This document shows positions 26,601-38,876 of a stretch of DNA of 64,000 nt, in pieces. Origin of the DNA: Eremophila alpestris peregrina. Taxonomy: Eukaryota > Chordata > Aves > Passeriformes > Alaudidae. Position numbers and translations under genes: made by a program. The DNA is taken from NCBI GenBank assembly GCA_009792885.1, contig WMCF01000007.1, positions 10,726,278 to 10,790,277 of the forward strand. Reading direction: 5' to 3'. The notes under the pieces were generated by a model. That model saw only the letters and a program-made list of their open reading frames with translations, made no database searches and had not been told where the DNA came from. The first letter of the stretch is position 1; every line of letters begins with the position of its first letter.

Positions 26601-29600
26601 TATTTTCCTCTTTGAACTGGGAGCTGGAGTTGCCCTCTTCTCACAAGGAAAGAATAAGCAGGTAGCAAATGGAGAGAAGGTTAAACAAACTGCCTTGGAC
26701 TGTGCTCTGCAAGAGACCTCTTTGCAAAAGCTGCTGGCTTCTGACACAATCTGTTTGGAAATAAGATTAATCATAAATTCATTGAGCATTTTGACATTGT
26801 TTTTTCTTCAAATACTGTGGACCAATAGAGTTTTTTATATCCTTGAAGTCTGCAAACTAGGGATGTGAAGTTTTGTTTTTCCAGAGAACTGTGGATTAGG
26901 AAAGATGAGATAAGGTATTTAAGTTTCTGTTTACTGGGTAACAAAGGCATGCCTGTGGTTACTTTGACCTTGTTACAGGATGCATTTTTTGTGTGTGGTG
27001 TATACATATCTTTTAATATATTGAAAGGAAATAAAACATCATCACAGGTGATATGTTTGCAGTGGCAACTGTTACAGTGAAGTCTTTGCAGCCTGTATTT
27101 ATGTGTATTCCTTTGCTGCTGCATCCTTGCCTTAGTTTTAGATTTTAAATGCTGCTTCTTCAAACTTTAGATTTAGTTTGTGTTTTTCTTCGTGTAGTTA
27201 GCATACCATGGAAATGAATTCTTTATTCAGAGTAGGTTCACTCTCATCATTGCTGTGGAAATGTGTGCTTCCTTAACTAACAGAACAGTGTATAAGGAAA
27301 TCTGGAATAAACACTAGCAAATAAAATTCCCTTTACTTCTCTTCCTACTTTTTCACTCCCCAGGCCTGATTAGTGTATCTTTTCACTGCTGTCTTTGCCT
27401 CCCTTCTGCTTTTTAGTTTAACATCACTTAGCCAAGCACTGATGCAATTTTATTGCTTTTGTTAGCTCATGCTTAACACAGGATTCAGAGCATCAGTGTG
27501 TTTCCAGCCTGTTGCAGCCTTCAATTTGGTAGCAAAAATGGGTTTCTCTCTTAGCAGTAAACGTTCTGTACTCTGCCCCACTTCCCTCACCCCATGGGCT
27601 GAGCAAGGCACACTTTCTGTGCTGATCAGAAAGGTCATGAGTGCATGCAAATTTACCAGCACACCCTTCCCTGTTGCTTGAAAAGTTGACCATCAGTATG
27701 TGGCTCACAAATGGGAGTCCATTGGCCAGGAGAGGGAAGGATGAGAAACCAAACTGCCCTCAGCAAGCTTAAATGTGCTTTGTAGGAATCTGCATCCCCC
27801 TTGGAAACTTCTTCTAAGTAATAAAAAACTCCAGGAGACAGAACTGCAGGAGAAGTAACGCTAATGAGTTATGGGCTCTCAGCCATTACATGAATGCACA
27901 TACCATCTGAAAGCATGGTAACTGACTGGTGTTGTGATGATGCTGAACTTACAGACCCCCATGAAAAGCAGGGAATACTGCTGGTTCAGACTTAGTGGGA
28001 GCTCTTTTACTTTCTCTAAAGTGCAGGTGGGTCAGAAGAACTAACAGAACAAGCATGTATGTTATGCAATTCCATCTTTGCTGTCCATATTCAGTGGGAA
28101 GTTGATGTCTTTGTTCCTGTTGCAGAAATACAGTTAAATAAAAAAGAAATACCAGATACTGCCCTTTAAAATTAATACTGTAAGCTTTCTTTCTGGCAAG
28201 TTAATCATACTGGAATATAATTGCTTCTGTGTTTGCATCATTAATGCAAGTATGACTTAAAATGCTGTAGAAGCCTAATGCCAATGAGGATAGGAAAGTA
28301 AAGAAACAAGTTTAGGGTTTTTTTATACCTATGTGGTTATTCTTTTGAGGGAACACAAAATTTGTATATGAGTGAATATTGATAGTTATGTATGCTCATT
28401 TGTTAAAGTTGAGTGTTTTGAAGGAGGCTGAGATACCAGGATGGATACCTATATTCTTCACTTGTGCTGTGCTAAGTAGTGTGACAGTTAAGGGCCTGTT
28501 AAGTCTTCACAAGGTCCAGGGAAAGGAGACTGTAGGTACCTGATGTGTGCTTGGGCTGGTATTGTTTCTCTGAGAAGTTTGCAGCTTGATTACAGAACTG
28601 TTTTCTGAACAGAAATTCATGTATTAAAGTCTAACTTGCTTTATTATATGTGCAGCTTAAAATTGAATTGAAGGCTACAAGTAAGAGCATTTCTGAAAAC
28701 TACAATTGGGAATTCAACTTCTAGCCCTGAACCTTTACATTCCTGCCATTATCCTGCTTCCAAATGTGATGGATTATGTTTAGATTATGGACAGATGAGA
28801 CTTATCCTTTACATTCTTTGAAGCTGATCTTGCATGAGAGCAGCTTTCTGACAGTGAAACAAAGCATGTTAAATAAATCAGTAGTTTGGAAGTATGCTAT
28901 TTATTAAATTTCACCTCTGTCTGAGTAAGGGTTTCTGTTAAATTCAAAATATTTTTAAAATGCAAGCATTTTATCTGAAACAGTTTTCTATTCTGGTAGT
29001 TGTTCTAGAAAAGGAATTACATAAACTATATTTTTAATGATCTGACACTTTAATGGCCAGGATATCCTGATGGCATGCCGTAATCAAGAGTGGCTGGGCA
29101 GGACTTGAGACAATTGAGTTCAAACTGATTTCCTCTTCCCCCTCCAGTTTTTGTGTTTTATCACATTGTTTTCCACTGTGTATGGTTTGCTCTTTTGGCA
29201 TCTTGTGCTATGAAAATTATTTTTTAATTTTTCTTTTTTTCCTGTGTGATAATAATCTGCATGCATGGTCTACCATACAAGGCTCTCTAAAATGAGTCAC
29301 AAAACGAGTTGTACTTCTTGCATATGCATGTAGAAATTTCAGCCAGTATTTCCCATCTATTCCTAGCTGTTGTGTTGTTGAGGATTTTTTAAAATGTGTG
29401 TAAAAATATCTTATATTCATCTTAATGATTTAAAAAAAGATCTAAAAAATTAATTTTAGATTTCTTGTTTGTCATGGTAATTGCTTTTGCCATAGGTGGG
29501 ACGTTTTGTCCTGCTGTCAGACACTACATTAGAATTACACAGCACTAGAGATCAGATGATCTTCAGCAGTATCTTTGGAGCTGTAACTTCTAGCAGCCTT

Positions 29601-32600
29601 TGATGCTGTCAAATCCAATATTCTCAGTGGACAGAGGGAGCCCAGTAATAACTAACAGACTATTTCTGACTACTGCCCTGGGTATCCTCACACTATCCTG
29701 TATGTCAGATCTGATCTCTTTTTCAACCACTAAATTTATTTTTAAAAGTATTTGGATGTTCTACTCCAGTAATTAAAAAATACTCATCTGATTTGGGCGA
29801 TTGTACCTTGTGTACATGGCTGTTGTTTGTCCTGTTCAGTCACAGTTCTGTAGAGAAGCAGGTGCTCTTTGCACAGTGTGAGGATAGAGGTTTAGGAATA
29901 ATGTTCAGTAGAGTTGCTACTTCTCACCTGTGTATAAACGTAAGAGTAATGACTGCCACAGTTTATAATGGCAAAGCCAGTAGGATTTACTTGGAGAGCT
30001 TTGTAGCCCAGTTTTCTCTCTTCTCATGTGTCTGAGTTTGTGCAAAATAAGTATTTAAAAATAATTTCCCTGATTTTATCTCTAATCCACTTTATCTTTC
30101 AATCTGTTGCAGAGTTTCAGGAAAAAAATCCTATACCTTATTTCATTCTTGACTTTTTGAAGTAGGGAAGGGACTATAAGAGATGAAGTCCCATCCAGGA
30201 ATTGGAGGATTTGCTGGTTAGAGTTTGCTCAGCCATTAAAGCAGCTAGACAAGAAGAGTGCCTTGTTCTCTTCATAATGCTTTCTCAAAGAGCACCTGAA
30301 TATTAGTATTAAAAGGGGGAAAAGGAGCAATGTAGCAGAGAATATAGCAAAAAGTCTCCAGAGGATTATGGTGATGGGGAGTTTAGAAGGGGAAAAGATT
30401 TTTCAAGGACTTTTTTGTGTTTGGCACATGGGGAATTAACTTCTTACATCCCAGAAGATAGTTATAGGTGTGGAAAAGATCCACAGGTGCTGGAAAATTT
30501 GTTTTCTAAATGGAAGTATTTGTGGTTGGTTTGCTTGTTTGGGTTGGTTTTTTTTTTAATTATAAAAACATCATTTTTAGGTCTGATGAAGTATTACTTC
30601 TCTTTTGCTTTTGTTCTTGTGGGAGGCTGATTGCATGTCTAGAAATTTATGCCAAATGAAAATCTAAAAATCACATTTTAAGAATGAAAGTTTTAAGGGA
30701 TATTAACAGCAGTGGAGAAGAAGTCTGCTGAATTTCTGGGAGGACTGAATTACTTAGTTATGAGGCAAAGCTTAAAATTTGAGGATTACCTGTAGCAGCA
30801 AGACTTGTAAGGGATTGTAGTCTGGCCCAGATACCTAGAAAGTCAGATATTGCCAGACAAGGTTTTATGCCTTCAAATTTCTGCTGTGTCTTTGTGTTGG
30901 CAAGAAGTAATGTTTATATTACTGTTCTTGCCTGTGTTTTCAGTGGCTTTGAAAGCAGAAAACAAGCTTCATGTGTGTACCTGTAACTAGACAAATTTAC
31001 AGCTGCTCTCTCAGCTGAGTCAACCTTCCCTAAAGAAAGGATGCTCATGTTTACCTCCTTTGCTGGAGGTAGAAAATAATCTTTACAATAAAACTTAGAT
31101 TTCTGTGAAGATTTTGTTCTATGAGGATGTTTTTTGTCCGAGTGAAAGCTCAGCTGTCATAGCACCAGTTCCCACACTAAACTCAAAAATACTTTTTGTA
31201 TTTTCTCTCAGACCATCCTTCCTGTTACAGCCATATGGTTAATTAACTACTTCTTGAAATGAATTTATCTTCTGTTTATTGATGCAGCATTCATTTATGT
31301 TTCTTTGTCCCAGAGTTTGGCTGAAATTAAACATGTCTGAAACTCCTTAGATAAGTTGATAATAGGGAAGTGTTTCTGCTGCAGAAGTAAAATTTTAGTT
31401 CCGATTTAGACGTGGAGGGGAAGTTATCAATACACATAAAACTTCCTCTCACTGAAAGATTTGACTTGGCTTTACAGACTTTACAAACTGAACCATACCA
31501 CTGAACAAAGCCACTTGAAAGCCTGTTTCTGCTTCACAGGTAGGTTGTTGGAACCCTGGGACAGTAGGTAATCCATTCATCTTATCATCATGTGGCATAC
31601 CATAAATGCATGACAGAAGTACCAGCTACTGTTGCTGGATATTTAATTATTTCTGTAGAAGTCACTTAAAATGAGTGAAGAATTGAGAGAGGTGAGGTAA
31701 GAATTTGCACTCTGGGCTTAGTCTATGTGGGCTGTTAATGAGCTAATAGTTCTTTGCCTGTTGTGTAATTGGACACATGTGTGAAGCCAAAATGTTTGTT
31801 AAACGTCTTCCAAAGAAAATTCACTGTATACTGCCAACACAGAGAAAGAGAGAATTCCATAGCTGGCGTTGCTGGATGAATTAGTTGTGTAGTCTGTATT
31901 GAAAATAGTAGGAAGTTTGTGCATCAAGAACTATGTGTCTGGATTAAGGTATGAGAAATAGGGGAGAAAGAGCAGGTTTGTTTTCTTGATCATGTATATC
32001 CTAATGTATTGAAATTTATTTCAGTTTCTACTGCTGTGTTTGTATTGGTAGTGTTACCAATCAGTTCATGTGTATTATGTCAAGGAATATCTAGATATCA
32101 CACTGTATGAAAATGTGTGGTCAGTGGCCCTTAATTAGTACTTAGTTTCACTGTCAAAGACTGTGAATTTTGTTCACATTATTTATGTTTTCTTGTAAAG
32201 TGGCAGTGCTCTGGTGTCAGGAGGCTGCTGTGCCACTCCCTTGGCATCGAGTGTTTTAAACCAGTATCAAGATTAATTTTCATATTAGGTATGAGGTTTT
32301 TTAAGGGCCTCGTAAGAATGCCTCAAAAAAAGGGCATCTAGCAGAAACTCCATTTCTTGGTTCATCTAAACATATTATTGAGAATAATTTACATAACTAA
32401 GAAAAATCAGAATAGCATTTCTATAAAACTGGGTGTGCTTAAAATGAGTATATATTTTATGGTTTGTAATTCTTTTCTCTTTTACTGTATCTAGTAGCAC
32501 GGTTTAAGATTAGAACCATCTTGCTGGTAAATAAGTGTTAATGAAATAAATGAGAAAATCTGGATAAATGCAGTATAATGCAGAAGTGTCCTCTAATTCT

Positions 32601-35600
32601 GCAGAGGCTGCTGAGTCCAGCACTTGTGTGATGCTGCTGAACCAAGGAGCCAGCCCCGTGTGCCACAGTCCTGGCTGTGCACGGCATCAGCAGGGATTCA
32701 GTGCAGCTGCAGCAAGTAAGGCAGGGATAAATCCAGCTCTCAGACAGCCTTCATGCACTGTCAGTAGTGCTGCATAGTTTGAATAAAAACCAGGGAAGTA
32801 GACCTGGTTGTGTGCTGTGCCATCACATGCTTCAGCAACCCAGGTAAACTGCATCCTCCCATTGCTACTGTGAAAGCAAATCCAGGAGATTTAAGTGAAG
32901 AATGGTTCTTTCTTTATATTTGCTTATAGGTTGGAGGCTAAGATGTGGAATGTACACCTGTTATTGGAGCAGTGTACATTGAATTTCGTTGTGTTTATAA
33001 AGCTGTTCACTGTTCATCAGGTTCCTTTCATTCAAGTCATAAGACTTCCTTTTCCACTGGTCAGAGCAAGCAGACTTTGGAAACCTGATGATCAACAGGA
33101 ATTTTAGAATTGTGAAATAATGATAAATTTATTGAAGAAATTGCTCTGAAAAACAAGGTTCTGATAATGGGAAACCTAGGTTTAACATTTGGGCTCTGTT
33201 CACAATTTGTTGGGATGATTCTGGATAGATTGCTATCTCTTTTGAGCATTGACGTCCTTTTTAGGAAAAAATTATTCTTATGGTAAAATAACTAAAGATA
33301 TGTTGGTATGAAACACTATAACAATCACTACAGACAAGTTTCCATTATATTAATATCACTTCTGTGAGGCAGGATAAAATGTTCTAGATGTTATCAGAGT
33401 AGAAGGCAAGGAGCTTAATTAAAATTCCTTTAAGTAACCACACATAATATTTTTAGTCTTTGGAAATTTTTTGTATTGTCAGTCGGACATGCAAACCCTA
33501 TTCTGCAACAAGTCTCACAGGAAATATAAAGTACCTGTGAAAGTACATGTGCTGCAAAAATATCAGTAAAATGCTTAATTGCTAAATGTGAGCTATGTAA
33601 AATTATCCACTACTTTAGCAATTAATTCAAAATAGCAGCCAAGAATATAATCTGCTTGATGATAACTGCAGAGGCCCCTCAAGATTGTGTTGAGCATGCT
33701 TATTTTATAGTTGGGTACCTTATTTTAAAGAGCTGTAAAGTAATTCCAGATATGTTTTCTGGTATCTGGAAAGAGGAGAGATACCTGATGGAAGTTTTAC
33801 TTCAGTCCAACCATTCCAACTTCCTGAGACACAGCAGCAACCCAAATTTCAGTTAAAGCAAAAACCATGAAAAGCTTGGGAAAAGAGCACATACAAAGTG
33901 CCAACGCTTAGCTAAGTGTAAAGTAGTACGCAAAAAAGTCTGAAAGCTAAATATCATCATTTTATATTAGCTATGAAGTAAAATGGACTCCATAGCTGTC
34001 ACTGGCTGGGGTATGTTCATTACCTTCCAGTGCCTGCTTTGGATGTTTGAGCCCTGAATAGTCTCATTGGTAAATAGGATGCTACTTTATATCCTCAAAT
34101 ACTTGATGTGTTTGGGCTATGCAGAGAGAAACAGGATGATAGTAGCATTTTTTACTATCAACTTGGGTATTAAATAACCTTTCCTTGTTCTAGACACTTG
34201 TGTTTAACATGAAACAGCTTTGTTTCTCAGTTAGCATACATCAGGGCGTGTTGCCTTTTGACCTAGGAGTGTGCTGTCTGTCTAATTATCCTTTGTATTG
34301 TTTTACTGTTCCTTGCAACTATCCAAACAATTTGGTGTGGCCCTAGCAACCAAACAATACTGTTTAACAAAGGTTTCCTTACTGCATTGCTCCCAGATTT
34401 CCCACGTAGCAGTAGCTCACTTCAGGGCAAACAAACAGGATATTGTTTCAAGTGAATAATATTCACTGTTTTCAAGCAATTTATGAAAGTAGTTTTTTAG
34501 TTTTGAGCCATTGCAAGTTGTGTGGTTTTTGGTTCCAGATCTCGTCTGAAGTTCTGTAGAACGCTTTGTTTTGAAGCTTCCAAACTATGTTTGAGACTGG
34601 CAGCTAAGATAAAGAATGGCTTATGCTTTGGTGCCAGAGAATAGCAGAAAAAAATTATTTAATCCTGTCCTGCAATGACATCTTTTTTCCATTAAGCATA
34701 TTTAAAATCCATATAGCTCCTTCCTACAATGTTATTGATTGCGAATTCATGAGTAAATGAATCCCACTGAACATAATTATACCAGATAATAATGTTGTTT
34801 GACCAGTTAAGAAATCTGATAATAGATTTTGACTTTTCTTTAACAAACTCATATTTTCTTATTAAACAGTCGAGCTCCCTCTCCATTTTCCCTCCTACAT
34901 GTTTGTTTTCTGTGTGTATGTAACTAAATGACTGGTTTTACAAAGCAGATAAAACCATGACCATTGTCATATGCAAGGCAAGAGTCTTGACACTAATGTC
35001 AACCATTAGTGGTGTCATGAATTAGAGTCCTCAGCAAGTTCATGGATGAAGGTAAATCCCAGTCATTTTTTCTGCCTTTTACGTACCTGTACATTTTAGC
35101 AAAATTAAGGTAATTGTCATACGCTCATAGCAGTGTTTATAATTGCTTCAGTTTGACAGTTTTCCCTTGTTTTTTAGGGGGGTAAGTTCATTGCCACCTG
35201 GAGAGTTTGTGCATGTGAACACAGAGATTAGTAACATGAATGGCTGTAGGACAGCCTTGACTCTGCTTTGCTGCTGGAGTAAAAAGGCAAGGCCTGTCCC
35301 TGCACTGACTCTGTATGCTGGCACACACCTGTGTGTGATGTGTGCCTTGGACAAATGATTTTGTCTAAATTAACCTGGGGAAAAATTAATGTGCATGCTA
35401 CTTTTCCAGTTCAGCTCTTTGCACAGCTGGCTCTGTTGTGCTTGCTTGCACAGCAAGGGAGAGAGCTGGCTGGAAGGGATTGCATCCCTTGATGATACTG
35501 CAGGGTGTGCCATCCAAAGGGGGCTGTGTGAAACTATAGCCAGGGAGTGGGGTCCTGGTGGATATAAGGCTGTCCTGGCACCACATTTCCTTGGCTGCAT

Positions 35601-35675
35601 GGTCATGACCTCTGCCTTGTACTGAAATTTCTGTAGCACTTACAGGAGCCAGGCTGGTTATAATCCAGTTGCTTC

Positions 35676-35692
35676 TTTTTTTTTTTTTTTTT
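35676..35692 (+). repeat. 17-nt poly-T run
   Basis: Seventeen T residues followed by GCCAG resemble a splice acceptor, but no open exon that fits FRYL follows. It lies in intron 1. Confidence 0.85.
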
Positions 35693-38676
35693 GCCAGCAT
35701 TAGATTTTTGCCCAGTTTATCCATTTCCTGTGGTTTTGCCTGAGCCTGAGGAGGGAATTTACCTGGTTTTAGATCAGTGTAGACAGCCTTGGGGTTTCAT
35801 TCTTAGTGAGGGAAGCTGTTTTATAGCTTTGAAAGTTAACACACTTAGGTGGTCCCTTACTGAAGATTGAATTGCTAACTTCAAGATCATCAGCTCTCAG
35901 TGTTTCCTGATTCTTAAGTGTCAGGGGCTCTTTGAATGTGATATTTTAAAATCTGAAGACAGAAATGTATTACGTAAACACACTTTTAAGAATTGTCTAC
36001 ATAAGGCAAATCTAAATATAGTTTGGGGTTAAGGAGCACAGTGATCTTTCTTAGTTTCCCCAGAGAGTGAAAAGAGTTGGTTGAGTCCCAGTTCCTCACT
36101 CTTCAGGGGAAGAAACTAGACCAGAGCTCTGGCATGCTTGCTTCAGTCCAGATCATGCAACAGTTGTGACAAATCCACTAGATAAGTCTAGAATGAGCTG
36201 AAGCTGCTGCTTTGCTAAATATTTTCTGACAAGACACAAGTAAGGATATTCAAAAGATTTAAACACTCTCCTTTCTTTCTAGCCTGTTAGTGTCAATGTT
36301 TTTTAAAATAAGACAGTCCAACTTGTCTGTTGATTAGAACAAAGCTTTAGCTTTCTTAGAAACTCTCATATTTAAGATAAAAGCAACTGCATGTATTAGA
36401 AATATGTGGTATCTGTTATGGATCCTTAACTACTCAAATTTCTATTTTGTTTATCTGATGGAGATGAAAGGAAAGTCGTTCAAAATCTGTATGTTTCAGC
36501 ATTCTTCTGTTTTGCCCATCCCATGCTTGGTATTTCTGTTGGTTACCTGCTATGGCTAGGAAGGATATATTTATTCCTTCTTTTCACCTCTTCTCAAACC
36601 TCTGTGCTCTTGTTCTTGACACAGAATTTATCTCTCTCGTTTTCTGGGCTGAATTGGAAACATTGGGCTTAAGGATGGCAAGAGTATGGATGCTGGAGAA
36701 CCTAGGCATTGTAAAGACATGAAATATTTTTGAAGTCCCTATAATGTTTATGTTTCTGTACTGAAGGAAGAGCCAATCATCAGATGTGGGATGAGAAAGA
36801 GTTTTGGTTGTCATCTTCCTTTTGCAGCCTGCAGTTTGTTCTGTTTCTTAATGCTGTTGTATACTTACATCTAGTGAGCTTCTACCGTAGGGATCTAGAT
36901 CATGGCAGTGTCTGTCATGTCCCATTGTCTCTGCTGTGTGGGACATGCTCTTCTCTGTCTTTTAGGGCCTCTGTTACTGAGATCAGAGTGCTGGATCGAA
37001 GTGTTGGAGGATGTTTAGAAATGTTTTATGACACGTGCCGTGTGTGCCTGTTGTTCTGGTGTTACCCCTGGTTCCTGGGAAGTCAGTTTTGTGACCTTGT
37101 GCAAGTCTTTCCAGCCTCAAAGAAAGGATACCGCAAGTTATGTACAGGAAAAAATACACATTACTGCAGCTGAACAGCAAGTGTGTACAATAGCACAGAG
37201 ATTAAAAACAGATCTTGTGTAGTAGTACTCAAAACCTTATGCAAGGTAACCTTCCTTTTGGATTAGAAGCTAAGGTATTTGGGGGCATTCAGTTTTCACT
37301 CCTGCAGAATTGCTCACTTCACTAAAGCATTTGATAGATGATAAATTTCAATGGAAGTTGTGGGAGTCTGTGTTATAGTACATAAAATGTAACTTTCTGA
37401 ATTGATAGACAATGTAATGGATGGCCGAGACTTAACTCTAGAAGATGTGATGTATCAAAGGTTTGATCTCCATGTTTGGTCTCATGTTTTTTCATAAATG
37501 AGTAGAAAAAACATTTGAGTAAAAGTTGTGGAAAATAATTTAGCTAATATTTAGCTTTTTGCACATTAAAAACTGAGAACATATAAAAAAATTATCAGGT
37601 TCAGTAAAATAAACCAAATGCGTCTCCTCACACTTTACCTGCAGAAAGCCTTAAAAAAGCTTACCCAAACAAATAATGAAATGTAACAGCATAAAACAGA
37701 TGGGAACTAGGCTCCCTGCATGACTGTCTTAGGAAAGTAAAATCCTAATAGATAAGAATTGTTAATATCAACTGAAAAATAACATCTGCAGTCATGGAAT
37801 ATGCTAGGGAAATATCAGACCTCCCTTGGTACATCTGGGTCATCATTAAGACATGTCAATGATTATTTTGATATTTAGTGTGCAAGACAAGAATTGTTTT
37901 ATTTACTCTGATTGTTTTGTGTATTAAACCTCTGTATGTGAGTTCTGAAATATGATTTTCAGTACTGCAGTTCACACTGCTGGCAGCTTTCACAATAAAA
38001 TGTTTTTGAGTGCTTAGGGATAAAAATTAAATTAAAGGTAGATAACTATATATAAAGTTTGTATATGACAATTTTGATATAAAAGCAAAAGCATTAATTC
38101 TTAGAAAATGAGACTGATATATACAGTGTTATTTATTTTGATTAATAAATATTTCTTACAAAGAACAAGTTTTTAATGTGGGACTAGAAGATCAGTTAGT
38201 ATGACATGTCTAAAAAGGGTTTGCATTCTTGTTAGTAAAATCGGCTTACTAGCAAAAAGTGCCAAGGAGGAATTTCTCTTGAAAGTATTTGGACACCAAA
38301 TAGAAACATGAACTTCATGGATGATCTGTAAAATGGAATCAAGCAATGCTTCTCATAATATAGGGGGATAACCCTTTCCATTCAACCTTCTGATTTTCAG
38401 TCGTACTTGAACTGAAGGTATTGTATGTTAATCATGGTCATTGTAGAGCATTTTATCAATAACAGAAGTAACCTGCATTGTAAACCTTTGTGCAATTTAA
38501 GAGTGGAAATTCTGACCTAACTGAAACAAATTCTTGTATGTTACAGCTAGTTGTCTCCTTCTGTTTTAGAGAATTTACTCTGTGCAAATGTGTGTGATGA
38601 ATGGGCAAATACAAAGTGGCACCATGTTTAGAGGCTCTGTTTTACAGTTCTGTGTTTTCCTTGTTTTTACCAATAG

Positions 38677-38876
38677 CCTCCGCACCACCCAGCAGAGTAA
38701 ATAAACGCAGAGTTGCTCCAAGTGTTGTTTCCACCTGGGAGAAGAGAGGCATCATCATGTCTAACATTACCATTGACCCAGATGTGAAACCGGGCGAGTA
38801 TGTCATCAAAAGCCTCTTCGCTGAATTTGCTGTTCAAGCTGAAAAGAAAATTGAACTTGTAATGGCTGAGCCTTTG
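38677..38876 (+). CDS. FRYL: FRYL exon 2 (contains the short-form start ATG)
   Basis: The exon is 200 nt, bounded by ...ACCAATAG and GTGAGT. It starts in phase 1 and ends in phase 0. Its first 80 nt encode SAPPSRVNKRRVAPS and a following VVSTWEKRGII stretch, in frame with exon 1. The ATG at 38757-38759 (residue 53 of the long form, A at -3) starts MSNITIDPDVKPGEY. That peptide is the N-terminus I recall for canonical mammalian FRYL, so both starts are plausible. The part after the ATG reads IKSLFAEFAVQAEKKIELVM and then AEPL, the first well-conserved Furry block shared with FRY. The leader is basic (NKRRV) and Ser/Pro rich, so it is probably disordered. An ATG at 38601 in the same open frame lies in the intron and is not a real start. 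Confidence 0.93.

Larger units (their letters stand above)
14567..38676 (+). other. FRYL: FRYL intron 1 (24.1 kb)
   Basis: A GTAAGT donor at 14567 pairs with a TTTTTACCAATAG acceptor ending at 38676. No additional FRYL exon was recognised. Near the 5' end it carries a moderately CpG-rich segment (about 15.05-15.30 kb) with four CRE-type motifs. Further on are AAT repeats at 16.03 kb, GC-richer islands near 16.3, 23.2, 24.5 and 32.7 kb, a 20-T run at 19.94 kb, a 9-bp minisatellite at 26.56 kb and a 17-T run at 35.68 kb. The rest is AT-rich sequence in which I see nothing. Confidence 0.85.

Noticed and set aside
38601..38676. ATG at 38601 as a FRYL start reading into exon 2
   Set aside because: The codons before 38677 form the polypyrimidine tract and AG of the acceptor. 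The exon 1 join gives a better supported frame.
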